From an uncultured Clostridium sp. (GTDB taxonomy: Bacteria; Bacillota; Clostridia; Clostridiales; Clostridiaceae), in the NCBI GenBank assembly GCA_900548455.1, contig URKQ01000059.1, positions 1 to 6,262 on the forward strand: a stretch of 6,262 nt of DNA, written 5' to 3'. The notes beneath the pieces were generated by a model. The model was not told the DNA's origin. It did not search any database and saw only the letters and a list, made by a program, of their open reading frames with translations. Numbering within the stretch: position 1 is the first letter of the stretch; each line of letters opens with the position of its first letter. Below are positions 1 through 6,189 of the stretch, in pieces. The position numbers and the translations under genes are program-made.

Positions 1-1354
1 TGTTTCAAACACTGTGAATTATAATTATATTTTGCAATCCAGTACTCAATTAGATTTGCTTTTCAGTAACGTATTGCAAGCCATTGCAATCTATGAGCTA
101 GATGGCAATCATATTGAAATGTTAAGAGTTAACAATGCTTATTTTGAACTTGTAGGCAATAAAGATACTGCAATTAAAAATCAAAATGCCTTAATGGTTG
201 TACATCCTAAATATAGGTTAACAATGCTTAGTGCTTTTAAAGATGCTTCTAAAAATAAAAATTACTCTGAATGTCAATATATGCGAACTTGCCATAATGG
301 TAACATAATGTGGGTTCATATAAGATTAAAATACATAGGAAAAAATGGAGAAAAGTACTTATTAGCTGGTGCTCTCTCAGATATCACAAAACAAAAAGAA
401 ATGGATGGTGAACTTAGAAAATATCGTAAAGCCCTTTCTTCTGACTCTAAAAAACTTCCTACTATGTTAATTGTTGATGATGTTGAAATTAATAGAGTTT
501 TATTAAAAGATATTTTCATGGGAGAATATGATTTCTTAGAGGCTGATAATGGTGAAACTGCTCTTGAAATTCTAAAAGCTAACAAGAATAAAGTAGATAT
601 TATACTTCTTGATTTAATTATGCCTGTAATGGATGGAAATGAGTTTTTAAGATTAAAAAAGGTTGTTCCAGAAATATCCAGCATTCCTGTTGTTATAATT
701 ACTGCTGAAACAAAAGAAGAACAACAAATTAACACTCTAGCTCTAGGTGCCAATGACTATATAATGAAGCCTTTTGTGGAAGAAGTAGTAAAACGTCGAA
801 TTAGTAATGTTATGGAATCTAATAATCGTTTTAGAGAAGTGCTTAAGGAGTATGATACAATCTTAAAAAAAGCAGAAACAGATTGTTTAACTAATGTCTA
901 TAATCGAAGCACTTGTGAAAATATAGTAAATAGTATTTTAAAAAACTCTAATAAGTATCACGGTTTTCTAATGATGGATATAGATAATTTTAAAATCATC
1001 AATGACACTTATGGTCATGAAAATGGTGATATAGTACTAAAATTAGTAGCTGATAAAATAAAATCAGTCTTTAGAAAAACTGATATAGTTGCAAGAATGG
1101 GTGGAGATGAATTTTTAGTTTTTATTAATAATATCTCTGCAACTAATATAATTCTTAAAAAATGCAATTACTTACTTAATAAAATTGAAAGCATTAAAGT
1201 TGATGGAATTAATTATCCAATTAGTTTATCTATAGGGGTGGCTATTGCACCTAAAGATGGCTCCAACTTTAATGACCTATATAGGAATGCTGATAAAGCC
1301 TTATATGATGCAAAAAACCAAGGTAAAAATCGTTGTAATTTCTTTAGTAAATAA
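1..1354 (+). CDS. PAS-REC-GGDEF response-regulator diguanylate cyclase, 5'-truncated by the window edge
   Basis: Predicted cytoplasmic enzyme that condenses two GTP into c-di-GMP under control of a receiver and a PAS sensor domain. Numbering from the GTG at 14: a PAS domain lies at about 14-127, ending in a DITKQKEM-type PAC tail; a receiver domain at 150-265 has the acidic pair D155/D156, phospho-acceptor D200, T230 and K252; a helical linker runs 267-288; the GGDEF domain spans about 289-444. The GGDEF domain has D322, N330, D339 and an intact GGDEF at 363-367, so it should be active. An RxxD inhibitory site (R354-D357) sits exactly five residues before GGDEF, predicting product inhibition. 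The frame stays open to the left edge and the GTG at 14 has no Shine-Dalgarno, so the true start and perhaps more domains lie outside the window. The stop is TAA at 1352-1354, followed immediately by a terminator. Domain assignment is secure; the input signal and partner kinase are unknown. Confidence 0.93.
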   Translation, partial: VSNTVNYNYILQSSTQLDLLFSNVLQAIAIYELDGNHIEMLRVNNAYFELVGNKDTAIKNQNALMVVHPKYRLTMLSAFKDASKNKNYSECQYMRTCHNGNIMWVHIRLKYIGKNGEKYLLAGALSDITKQKEMDGELRKYRKALSSDSKKLPTMLIVDDVEINRVLLKDIFMGEYDFLEADNGETALEILKANKNKVDIILLDLIMPVMDGNEFLRLKKVVPEISSIPVVIITAETKEEQQINTLALGANDYIMKPFVEEVVKRRISNVMESNNRFREVLKEYDTILKKAETDCLTNVYNRSTCENIVNSILKNSNKYHGFLMMDIDNFKIINDTYGHENGDIVLKLVADKIKSVFRKTDIVARMGGDEFLVFINNISATNIILKKCNYLLNKIESIKVDGINYPISLSIGVAIAPKDGSNFNDLYRNADKALYDAKNQGKNRCNFFSK

Positions 1355-1379
1355 AAAAAGTGGCTTCGCCACTTTTTTT
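1353..1379. terminator. Bidirectional intrinsic terminator between convergent genes
   Basis: A run of seven A (1353-1359), a GTGGC/GCCAC stem (1360-1364 and 1368-1372) with a TTC loop, and seven T (1373-1379) form a near-perfect 12-bp palindrome with a 3-nt loop. Read on either strand it gives a GC stem followed by a U-tract. It overlaps the last two bases of the TAA stop of the plus-strand cyclase and lies just beyond the stop of the minus-strand peptidase at 1385, so it should end both transcripts. The two genes are only 30 nt apart. Confidence 0.93.
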
Positions 1380-1384
1380 ATTTA

Positions 1385-2698
1385 TTACTTCAAAGCATCA
1401 ATTAGCTTTACTGGATTTATAATTTTACCACCATAAGCTTTATCTTGTAATTCTATGCTCCTACTCTCTCCTGTTTCTAATGCTAAACTCCAAAACTCTT
1501 CAGGAGAAATATCCGGTTTAACTTGACATGCAAGAGCATATACTCCAGCTATATAAGGCATTATCCAACTCCATCCCCCATATCCATTATACATATAATC
1601 TTCGTTACCTGTTGGGCTAGCCATAGTCTTACATTCTAAAGGAATAAGTAACATTTCATTAGGATTTATTTCTTTAATTTTGTCTAAGTAGTATGATTCA
1701 AAGTTATCTTTACCTTTAACTAATCTAATCCAATTATCCCAATTCATTGGATAATAATTATTAAAATCATCTTTGTCTACTAAAGGTTTAATATCTAATC
1801 CATAAAAGCAAAAGTTGTTTTCATAATTTTCAAAGGAATTTCCACAAATAACAAAAATATTTTCTTGTTTAGCTCTTTCAATCCCTGCCATAAATTCATC
1901 ATATCCTTTAACTTCCGGGGAACATACAGCTGAAATTGAAAGTACTCTTATTTTATCCTCAATTGCTAGATTCTTATTTAATTCTATCATTTTATCAATA
2001 GCTTGAGCTTCCCAACTATAATCTAATTCCGACTTACCGTCTGCTACATTAAAGTTTTCACATGATATAAGATAAATATCGGCTTCAGGTGCTACCCCTA
2101 TATTTTTACCTGCAGCAATAGATACAACTGCAGATGCATGCATATGGGCTACAGCACTTTTTGTATTTAATTCATCATAATATTTAACCCTATCTTTATA
2201 CTCAATATGATCTACCAATAAATTCTTGTCTATAAAACCTATATTAACTCCCTTGCCTGTTATACCTTTACTATGAACCTCTTTTAAACCAAGTCCAGGA
2301 TTCTTATGAAAATTTATAATTTCTTCTGGTTTAAATCCTTCTGGAATACTTTCTGGCCATTTCGTCTTGCAATCAAAATCAGCCTTATATAATCTATCAC
2401 ATTCACCACTCAAATCTAATGCACTTAAATCGCAACTAATTAAATCCAAATAATCTGGCATTTGAGGATATTCTATTTCAGATAAACTTTTAACAGCCTG
2501 TCTATTATAGTTAACTGGTGAAGGTCTTCGAACTATACCTTCAGATACAACACCAGTAGTTTTATTTTCTTCATTAGATTCCTCTACTACACTTTCACTT
2601 TCATTTGTAGAAGACTTTTCATTATCCTGTTTACTACATCCCGTTACATTAACTAAAAATATAATTGATAACACAAGAAGAATTATTCTTTTTTTCAT
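1385..2698 (-). CDS. S8 (subtilisin-like) serine peptidase, surface lipoprotein, downstream paralogue
   Basis: Predicted secreted, membrane-anchored serine protease of 437 residues. A short Lys-Arg then hydrophobic signal peptide (1-20) ends in a VTG|C lipobox, giving lipidated C21. A Ser/Glu/Asn-rich tether (about 22-55) follows, then an N-terminal region to about 130 with no obvious family, then the subtilase fold. The catalytic set is visible: D157 (GFID), H187 (MHASAV, equal to HGTHV), oxyanion N287 (CGN) and S377 (GWSW..PYIAG, in place of GTSMA.PHVAG). The start is the ATG at 2698, not an in-frame ATG at 2722: AGGAGT lies 6 nt before 2698, and starting there puts the signal peptide at the N-terminus. 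It lies 47 nt after the paralogous upstream gene with no terminator between, so co-transcription is likely. Odd points: the S1-pocket Gly of the SxG motif is replaced (S256-A257-V258), and there are nine cysteines besides the lipid one. Substrate unknown. Confidence 0.9.
   Translation of the reverse strand: MKKRIILLVLSIIFLVNVTGCSKQDNEKSSTNESESVVEESNEENKTTGVVSEGIVRRPSPVNYNRQAVKSLSEIEYPQMPDYLDLISCDLSALDLSGECDRLYKADFDCKTKWPESIPEGFKPEEIINFHKNPGLGLKEVHSKGITGKGVNIGFIDKNLLVDHIEYKDRVKYYDELNTKSAVAHMHASAVVSIAAGKNIGVAPEADIYLISCENFNVADGKSELDYSWEAQAIDKMIELNKNLAIEDKIRVLSISAVCSPEVKGYDEFMAGIERAKQENIFVICGNSFENYENNFCFYGLDIKPLVDKDDFNNYYPMNWDNWIRLVKGKDNFESYYLDKIKEINPNEMLLIPLECKTMASPTGNEDYMYNGYGGWSWIMPYIAGVYALACQVKPDISPEEFWSLALETGESRSIELQDKAYGGKIINPVKLIDALK
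1449..1576. repeat. Near-identical 128-nt block shared by the two peptidase genes (copy 1)
   Basis: This segment matches 2813-2940 without gaps at 120 of 128 positions by my count. It encodes the catalytic-Ser segment and most of the C-terminus, giving 37 identical residues in a row after a single Ile/Val difference. Identity falls abruptly to roughly 60 percent or less just beyond 1576 and to about 75 percent over the 36 nt before 1449. Confidence 0.9.
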
Positions 2699-2745
2699 AA
2701 CATTACTCCTTTCAAATTTCAAAAAATCAAAAAGATAATAAGAAT
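2699..2745 (-). promoter_or_regulatory. Intergenic spacer with the start-deciding ribosome binding site of the downstream peptidase
   Basis: Between the stop of the upstream peptidase (TAG, 2746-2748) and the ATG at 2698 there are 47 nt. On the minus strand AAAGGAGT (2712-2705) precedes the ATG by 6 nt, which fixes the start at 2698. The spacer has no GC-rich hairpin with a T-tract and no convincing promoter, which supports a two-gene transcript. Confidence 0.8.
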
Positions 2746-4053
2746 CTACTTTTTAATACTATTTATAAGTTTCAAAGGATTGATAATTTTACCATCATAT
2801 TTCTTATCCGGCAATTCTATACTCCTACTCTCTCCAGTCTCTAATGCTAAACTCCAAAATTCTTCAGGAGAAATATCCGGTTTGACTTGACATGCAAGAG
2901 CATATACTCCTGCTATATATGGCATTACCCAACTCCATCCTCCTTCCCTGTAAAACACATAGTCCTCATTACCTGTAGGACTCGCTACAGTCTTCGAATC
3001 AATTGGTATTAATAGAAGATTAGAAGGATTGTCCTCTGTTATCTTTTTCTCATAGTAACTTTTATAGTTGTCAATGTGACTTACTTTTTCCATCCAATCA
3101 TCCCATTGAGTAATATCAAAATTATCAATATTATTTTTATCTAGCATAGGAGAAATATCTAATCCATGAATATAAAATTTATCATAAGTATCAAGCATAT
3201 TTAATGAAATAACAAAAATATTTTCCCGCTTAGCTCTTTCAATAGCTTCAATAAATTCATTATATCCTTTACTTTCAGGTTCACATCCCCCAGAAATTGA
3301 TAAAACTCTAATTTTATCACTATCTGGAAGACATTTATTAATTTCTATTACTTTATCAATATCCTTTGCAATCCAAGTTTCATCTAACTCCATTTCAGAA
3401 CTATCATAATCATAATTAGCCGTGGCAATAAAATATATATCTGCTTCTGGCGCCACTCCCACATTCTTACCTGCAGCAATAGATACCACAGCTGGTGCAT
3501 GCATTTGAGCCTCTGGTGAATCATAATGTATTTCCTCATAATATTTTACACGATCACCATATTCAACATGATCCACAAGAAGACTATAATCAATAAATGC
3601 CATATTAATGCCTTTACCTGTAATACCGCTTTCATGCAACTTCCTTAGATTAAGTCCAGGATCTTTATGAAAATCTAAATAGTCATCAGGCATAAACCCT
3701 TGTGGCAATTCTCTAGGCCATGTAGTTTTACTATCAAAAATGGCATACCATATGTTTTCTTCTAATGGAGATATATCAATATTACTTAGATTATAACTTC
3801 TCAAGTCAAAAAACTTCTTTTCTTCATCATAAAATTCAATATCCTTAATAGTTTCTATTGGTTTCCTTTTAAACACTGCTGCATAAGGCTCCCTTTGAAT
3901 ATATACTTCACTATTACTATCAACATCTATATTATTTTCAACATTAACTTCATCTTGTCCCGCAGAATCCTCAATTTTACCATTACTTATACCACATCCA
4001 GTTAGATTTACAGTAAAAATCAACATAATAATAGTCAACAAACCTTTTTTCAC
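2746..4053 (-). CDS. S8 (subtilisin-like) serine peptidase, surface lipoprotein, upstream paralogue
   Basis: Predicted secreted lipoprotein protease of 435 residues, first gene of the two-gene peptidase unit. The signal peptide (1-19) ends in LTG|C with lipidated C20. An Asp/Glu/Asn-rich tether runs to about 50, an unassigned N-terminal region to about 128, then the subtilase domain. Catalytic residues by motif: D155 (AFID), H185 (MHAPAV), oxyanion N285 (SLN, where the usual Gly before Asn is Leu) and S374 (GWSWVMPYIAG). The SxG pocket motif is kept (S254-G255-G256). About 85 residues separate N285 from S374, more than in subtilisin, and are poorly conserved between the paralogues. The start is the GTG at 4053: GAGGAGGG ends 8 nt before it, and an in-frame TTG at 4071 overlaps that Shine-Dalgarno, so it is unlikely. 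The protein is colinear with the downstream copy over the whole length, with no shift between Asp, His and Asn. A promoter lies about 97 nt upstream. Substrate unknown. Confidence 0.9.
   Translation of the reverse strand: MKKGLLTIIMLIFTVNLTGCGISNGKIEDSAGQDEVNVENNIDVDSNSEVYIQREPYAAVFKRKPIETIKDIEFYDEEKKFFDLRSYNLSNIDISPLEENIWYAIFDSKTTWPRELPQGFMPDDYLDFHKDPGLNLRKLHESGITGKGINMAFIDYSLLVDHVEYGDRVKYYEEIHYDSPEAQMHAPAVVSIAAGKNVGVAPEADIYFIATANYDYDSSEMELDETWIAKDIDKVIEINKCLPDSDKIRVLSISGGCEPESKGYNEFIEAIERAKRENIFVISLNMLDTYDKFYIHGLDISPMLDKNNIDNFDITQWDDWMEKVSHIDNYKSYYEKKITEDNPSNLLLIPIDSKTVASPTGNEDYVFYREGGWSWVMPYIAGVYALACQVKPDISPEEFWSLALETGESRSIELPDKKYDGKIINPLKLINSIKK
2813..2940. repeat. Near-identical 128-nt block shared by the two peptidase genes (copy 2)
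   Basis: Direct-repeat partner of 1449-1576, in the same orientation and offset by 1364 nt. It has 8 mismatches in 128 nt, nearly all silent. It covers the Ser-active-site helix and the segment ending in the Glu-Ser-Arg-Ser-Ile-Glu-Leu stretch of the encoded protein. Confidence 0.9.
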
Positions 4054-4061
4054 TACTACTT

Positions 4062-4069
4062 CCCTCCTC
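4062..4069 (-). promoter_or_regulatory. Strong ribosome binding site that decides the GTG start of the upstream peptidase
   Basis: The minus strand reads GAGGAGGG here, close to the ideal anti-16S match, with 8 nt to the GTG at 4053-4051. The longer reading from TTG at 4071 would place the start codon partly inside this site and add six charged or Val residues before the signal peptide. Confidence 0.85.
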
Positions 4070-4156
4070 AACTTTACTGATAGCTTTTTTATCTTTCTGT
4101 GAATTTAAAAATAATGCATAATTAGTCACACATCAATATCATAAATATATATCACT

Positions 4157-4185
4157 ATTATAATATTTTAGCTTTAATTTAGCAA
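4157..4185 (-). promoter_or_regulatory. Sigma-A-like promoter for the two peptidase genes
   Basis: On the minus strand a TTGCTA -35 (4185-4180, 4 of 6 to consensus) is followed after exactly 17 nt by a perfect TATAAT -10 (4162-4157). Initiation near 4150 would give a 5' leader of about 97 nt before the GTG at 4053. The leader is AT-rich and I see no riboswitch signature in it. In such an AT-rich region a chance match is possible, but the spacing and orientation fit. Confidence 0.65.
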
Positions 4186-4265
4186 ACATTAATATCCATT
4201 TTTAGTTAAATATGTACCAAGTGTTGTTAAGAATTCGTAAATTTCTCCTATTTCTAACATATTAA

Positions 4266-4294
4266 TAGACTACAATACTCTCCTAATGTATAAT
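4266..4294 (+). promoter_or_regulatory. Sigma-A-like promoter for the membrane diguanylate cyclase
   Basis: TAGACT (4266-4271, 4 of 6 to TTGACA), a 17-nt spacer and a perfect TATAAT (4289-4294) lie upstream of the cyclase. Initiation near 4301 gives a leader of about 44 nt. The rest of the 291-nt divergent region (4054-4344) is AT-rich, and apart from this promoter, the opposing one and the two ribosome binding sites I see no clear operator in it. Confidence 0.65.
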
Positions 4295-4330
4295 GAATAG
4301 ACAGAATTATTAATCTAAACAATCCAATAT

Positions 4331-4335
4331 GGGAG
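4331..4335 (+). promoter_or_regulatory. Ribosome binding site of the membrane diguanylate cyclase
   Basis: GGGAG lies 9 nt before the ATG at 4345. An earlier ATG at 4338 is only 2 nt from this site and is in another frame that stops after nine codons, so 4345 is the start. Confidence 0.75.
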
Positions 4336-4344
4336 TTATGTATA

Positions 4345-6039
4345 ATGAAAAAAGAACGAATGAATAAATTGTTTGTGATCTCCATAATAATTACCATTGC
4401 AATCTCAATAATTTCATTGTTTCTTATACTAAAGTATGAAGAAAAATATGTAGATGACAGAGAAAAACCTGAGAAGCTGAAATTATGTGGAGAATATTAT
4501 TTAGATGGTTCAGATAAAATTTATCCCATTCCCAAAGATAGTAATCTAAATATTCATAAAAATAAAAAAATAATACTGACAGGTAGTTTTAATAAAGATA
4601 TTCCAAAAAACAAGTTGCTTATGATGAGGATAGAAAATATGAAGGTAACACTTTACGTTAATAACAAAAAAGTCTATTCCTTTGGAGAAGCTAGTACAAT
4701 CCCTACCTTTGCAAAATCTTTTGGCAATGTGTATGACTACTTTATTTCTGATGGTATATCAACATCGGATAAAATTAGAATTGAACTAGAAAATCTTTAT
4801 AATTTTCGCATAAATACAACTTATAAAGACTTTTTAAACAACATGTATTGCGGATATGAAAATGGACTAATAATTAAAAATATTAGAAAAGAATTACTTA
4901 ATTCGGCTCTATCTATATTTATAGTATCTCTTGGAATCATATCCTTGTGGTTTTCATACATATTATACAAAAATAATATTTCAGTAAAGCAATTTACTTG
5001 TTTTGCCCTATTATTATGTTTTACCGGCATATGGTTCTTTATTGACTTTAATATACAAAATTACGTTATACCTTTTCCTATTTTTAATAACAGTCTGGAT
5101 TTTATAAGTTTTTTAAGTGCTATAGTGTTTTTATTAATATATGTTTCTTTCTACTTTAAAAGTAGCTGGAGAAAAATATATCGAATTAGTGCCTTAATTT
5201 GCTTATTCTTCATTTCGTTAACCAGTATTTTTCAGGTAAGAGGAATAATGGACTATTATGATTTTATACCTCTACTTCATTCAATAGGGATCTTTGCAGT
5301 AATATTTATTATAATTTCTGTTATATACGAAATGAAATATTATTGTAAAAGTGAACTAAAACGTTTGATGTCTAGTGTAATTATAATGAGCCTTGGTATT
5401 GCTATGGATATACTATTTATAAAGTGGGAATTGATTTCAGAATTTATATGGTTTAAGATTACCTTTATAATATTTCTTATATTGCAATTCATTCATAGTA
5501 CAGGATATATCAAAACAATTATTAAAGAAAATGCAAAAGTAAAAGTACTTAAAGAACTAGCTTATACAGATGGAATGACAGGTGTTAAAAACAAAACATC
5601 CTATCTTGAGAAAGTAAGTAAAATTAATGAAACGCTAATAAGTAAAAGTAACGTGGCAGTAATCATTTTTGATTTAAATAACTTAAAAATTATAAATGAT
5701 ACTTTAGGTCATGAAAATGGGGACCTACTCATTATAAATTCTAGTAAAATTATATGTGATACATTTAAAAGTAGTAACATCTATCGAATAGGTGGAGATG
5801 AATTTGTAGCTATTCTTGAAAACTCTGATTTGCACGAATGTACTAAACTTATAAATAAAATGAACTTAGAGATAGTTAAATTTAACAAGAACTCTTTAAA
5901 TAATATTAATGTTAGCATCGCTTATGGACTAGCTATATATAATAAAACTATGGATACTTGCTATGAATCTGTATTTTCAAGGGCTGATAAAGAAATGTAT
6001 ATAAATAAAGCTAAGATGAAAAACACAATTGATAAATAA
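4345..6039 (+). CDS. Membrane-bound diguanylate cyclase with extracellular sensor domain and seven-helix module
   Basis: Predicted integral membrane enzyme of 564 residues making c-di-GMP from GTP in response to an extracellular cue. Order: N-terminal membrane segment or uncleaved signal (about 8-29); extracellular domain (about 31-185) rich in predicted beta strands, with a carbohydrate-binding-like stretch near 76-113; seven hydrophobic helices at roughly 187-207, 216-236, 249-270, 278-297, 308-329, 341-360 and 367-387; a linker helix; GGDEF domain at about 403-560. This matches the 7TMR-DISM sensor arrangement (extracellular beta-sandwich plus seven helices plus output domain), though I assign it by layout only. 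The GGDEF domain has D443, N451, D460 and GGDEF at 483-487, so it is probably active. The inhibitory RxxD position holds FKSS (474-477), so product inhibition is probably absent. The DLNNLK loop replaces the commoner DIDxFK. It is transcribed divergently from the peptidases and followed by a hairpin terminator. Confidence 0.92.
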   Translation: MKKERMNKLFVISIIITIAISIISLFLILKYEEKYVDDREKPEKLKLCGEYYLDGSDKIYPIPKDSNLNIHKNKKIILTGSFNKDIPKNKLLMMRIENMKVTLYVNNKKVYSFGEASTIPTFAKSFGNVYDYFISDGISTSDKIRIELENLYNFRINTTYKDFLNNMYCGYENGLIIKNIRKELLNSALSIFIVSLGIISLWFSYILYKNNISVKQFTCFALLLCFTGIWFFIDFNIQNYVIPFPIFNNSLDFISFLSAIVFLLIYVSFYFKSSWRKIYRISALICLFFISLTSIFQVRGIMDYYDFIPLLHSIGIFAVIFIIISVIYEMKYYCKSELKRLMSSVIIMSLGIAMDILFIKWELISEFIWFKITFIIFLILQFIHSTGYIKTIIKENAKVKVLKELAYTDGMTGVKNKTSYLEKVSKINETLISKSNVAVIIFDLNNLKIINDTLGHENGDLLIINSSKIICDTFKSSNIYRIGGDEFVAILENSDLHECTKLINKMNLEIVKFNKNSLNNINVSIAYGLAIYNKTMDTCYESVFSRADKEMYINKAKMKNTIDK

Positions 6040-6078
6040 TCCCCCTTAGATTTATTAAAAACTTAATTTTAAAAATAA

Positions 6079-6126
6079 AAAAAGATTCTTACTTATAATC
6101 TCAAACTTCAAAGTAAGAATCTTTTT
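6079..6126. terminator. Hairpin terminator downstream of the membrane cyclase
   Basis: A perfect 16-bp inverted repeat (6079-6094 with 6111-6126) encloses a 16-nt loop. The A-run on the left and five T at 6122-6126 on the right let it act as an intrinsic terminator on both strands. It starts 39 nt after the cyclase stop. The stem is mostly A-T and the loop is large, so it may be weaker than the 1353-1379 terminator. Confidence 0.7.
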
Positions 6127-6148
6127 AGATATATCATACTAATTATTA

Positions 6149-6188
6149 AATGCTCTGTATGCATTTACAGTGATGCAGACAGAGCATT
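6149..6188. other. Long stable hairpin, unassigned
   Basis: AATGCTCTGT (6149-6158) pairs perfectly with ACAGAGCATT (6179-6188); after one A-G mismatch (6159/6178) TGCAT (6160-6164) pairs with ATGCA (6173-6177), leaving the 8-nt loop 6165-6172. No T-tract follows on either strand, so it is not a usual terminator. It directly abuts the three-way junction starting at 6190. It could be part of a structured RNA or a mobile-element end. Confidence 0.65.
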
Positions 6189-6189
6189 A

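Noticed and set aside
316..753. Open frame of 145 codons on the minus strand inside the PAS-REC-GGDEF gene.
   Set aside because: It is antisense to a clear PAS/receiver coding region with all key residues, has no ribosome binding site that I can see, and encodes a Ser/Ile-rich stretch without a recognisable domain.
1245..1436. Open frame of 63 codons on the plus strand overlapping the end of the cyclase and the terminator.
   Set aside because: It runs through the GGDEF coding sequence out of frame, across a strong terminator and into the antisense of the peptidase.
2720..2752. Weak A-run/T-run pairing between the two peptidase genes as an internal terminator on the minus strand.
   Set aside because: Only about six A-T/G-C pairs with no GC-rich stem; not enough to call termination or attenuation.
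4098..4130. TGTGA ... TCACA inverted repeat resembling a CRP operator.
   Set aside because: The half-sites are 23 nt apart rather than 6, and the interior symmetry is weak; likely chance in AT-rich DNA.
4054..4150. Possible c-di-GMP riboswitch in the leader of the peptidase transcript, suggested by the neighbouring cyclases.
   Set aside because: The leader is A/T-rich with no GEMM-type conserved core and no stable paired domains that I could draw.
4338..4367. ATG followed by nine codons and a stop, overlapping the start of the membrane cyclase; a possible leader peptide.
   Set aside because: The only Shine-Dalgarno is 2 nt away, too close for this ATG and well placed for the ATG at 4345.
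4821..5030. Open frame of 69 codons on the minus strand inside the membrane cyclase.
   Set aside because: Antisense to conserved membrane helices, with no start signals or domain.
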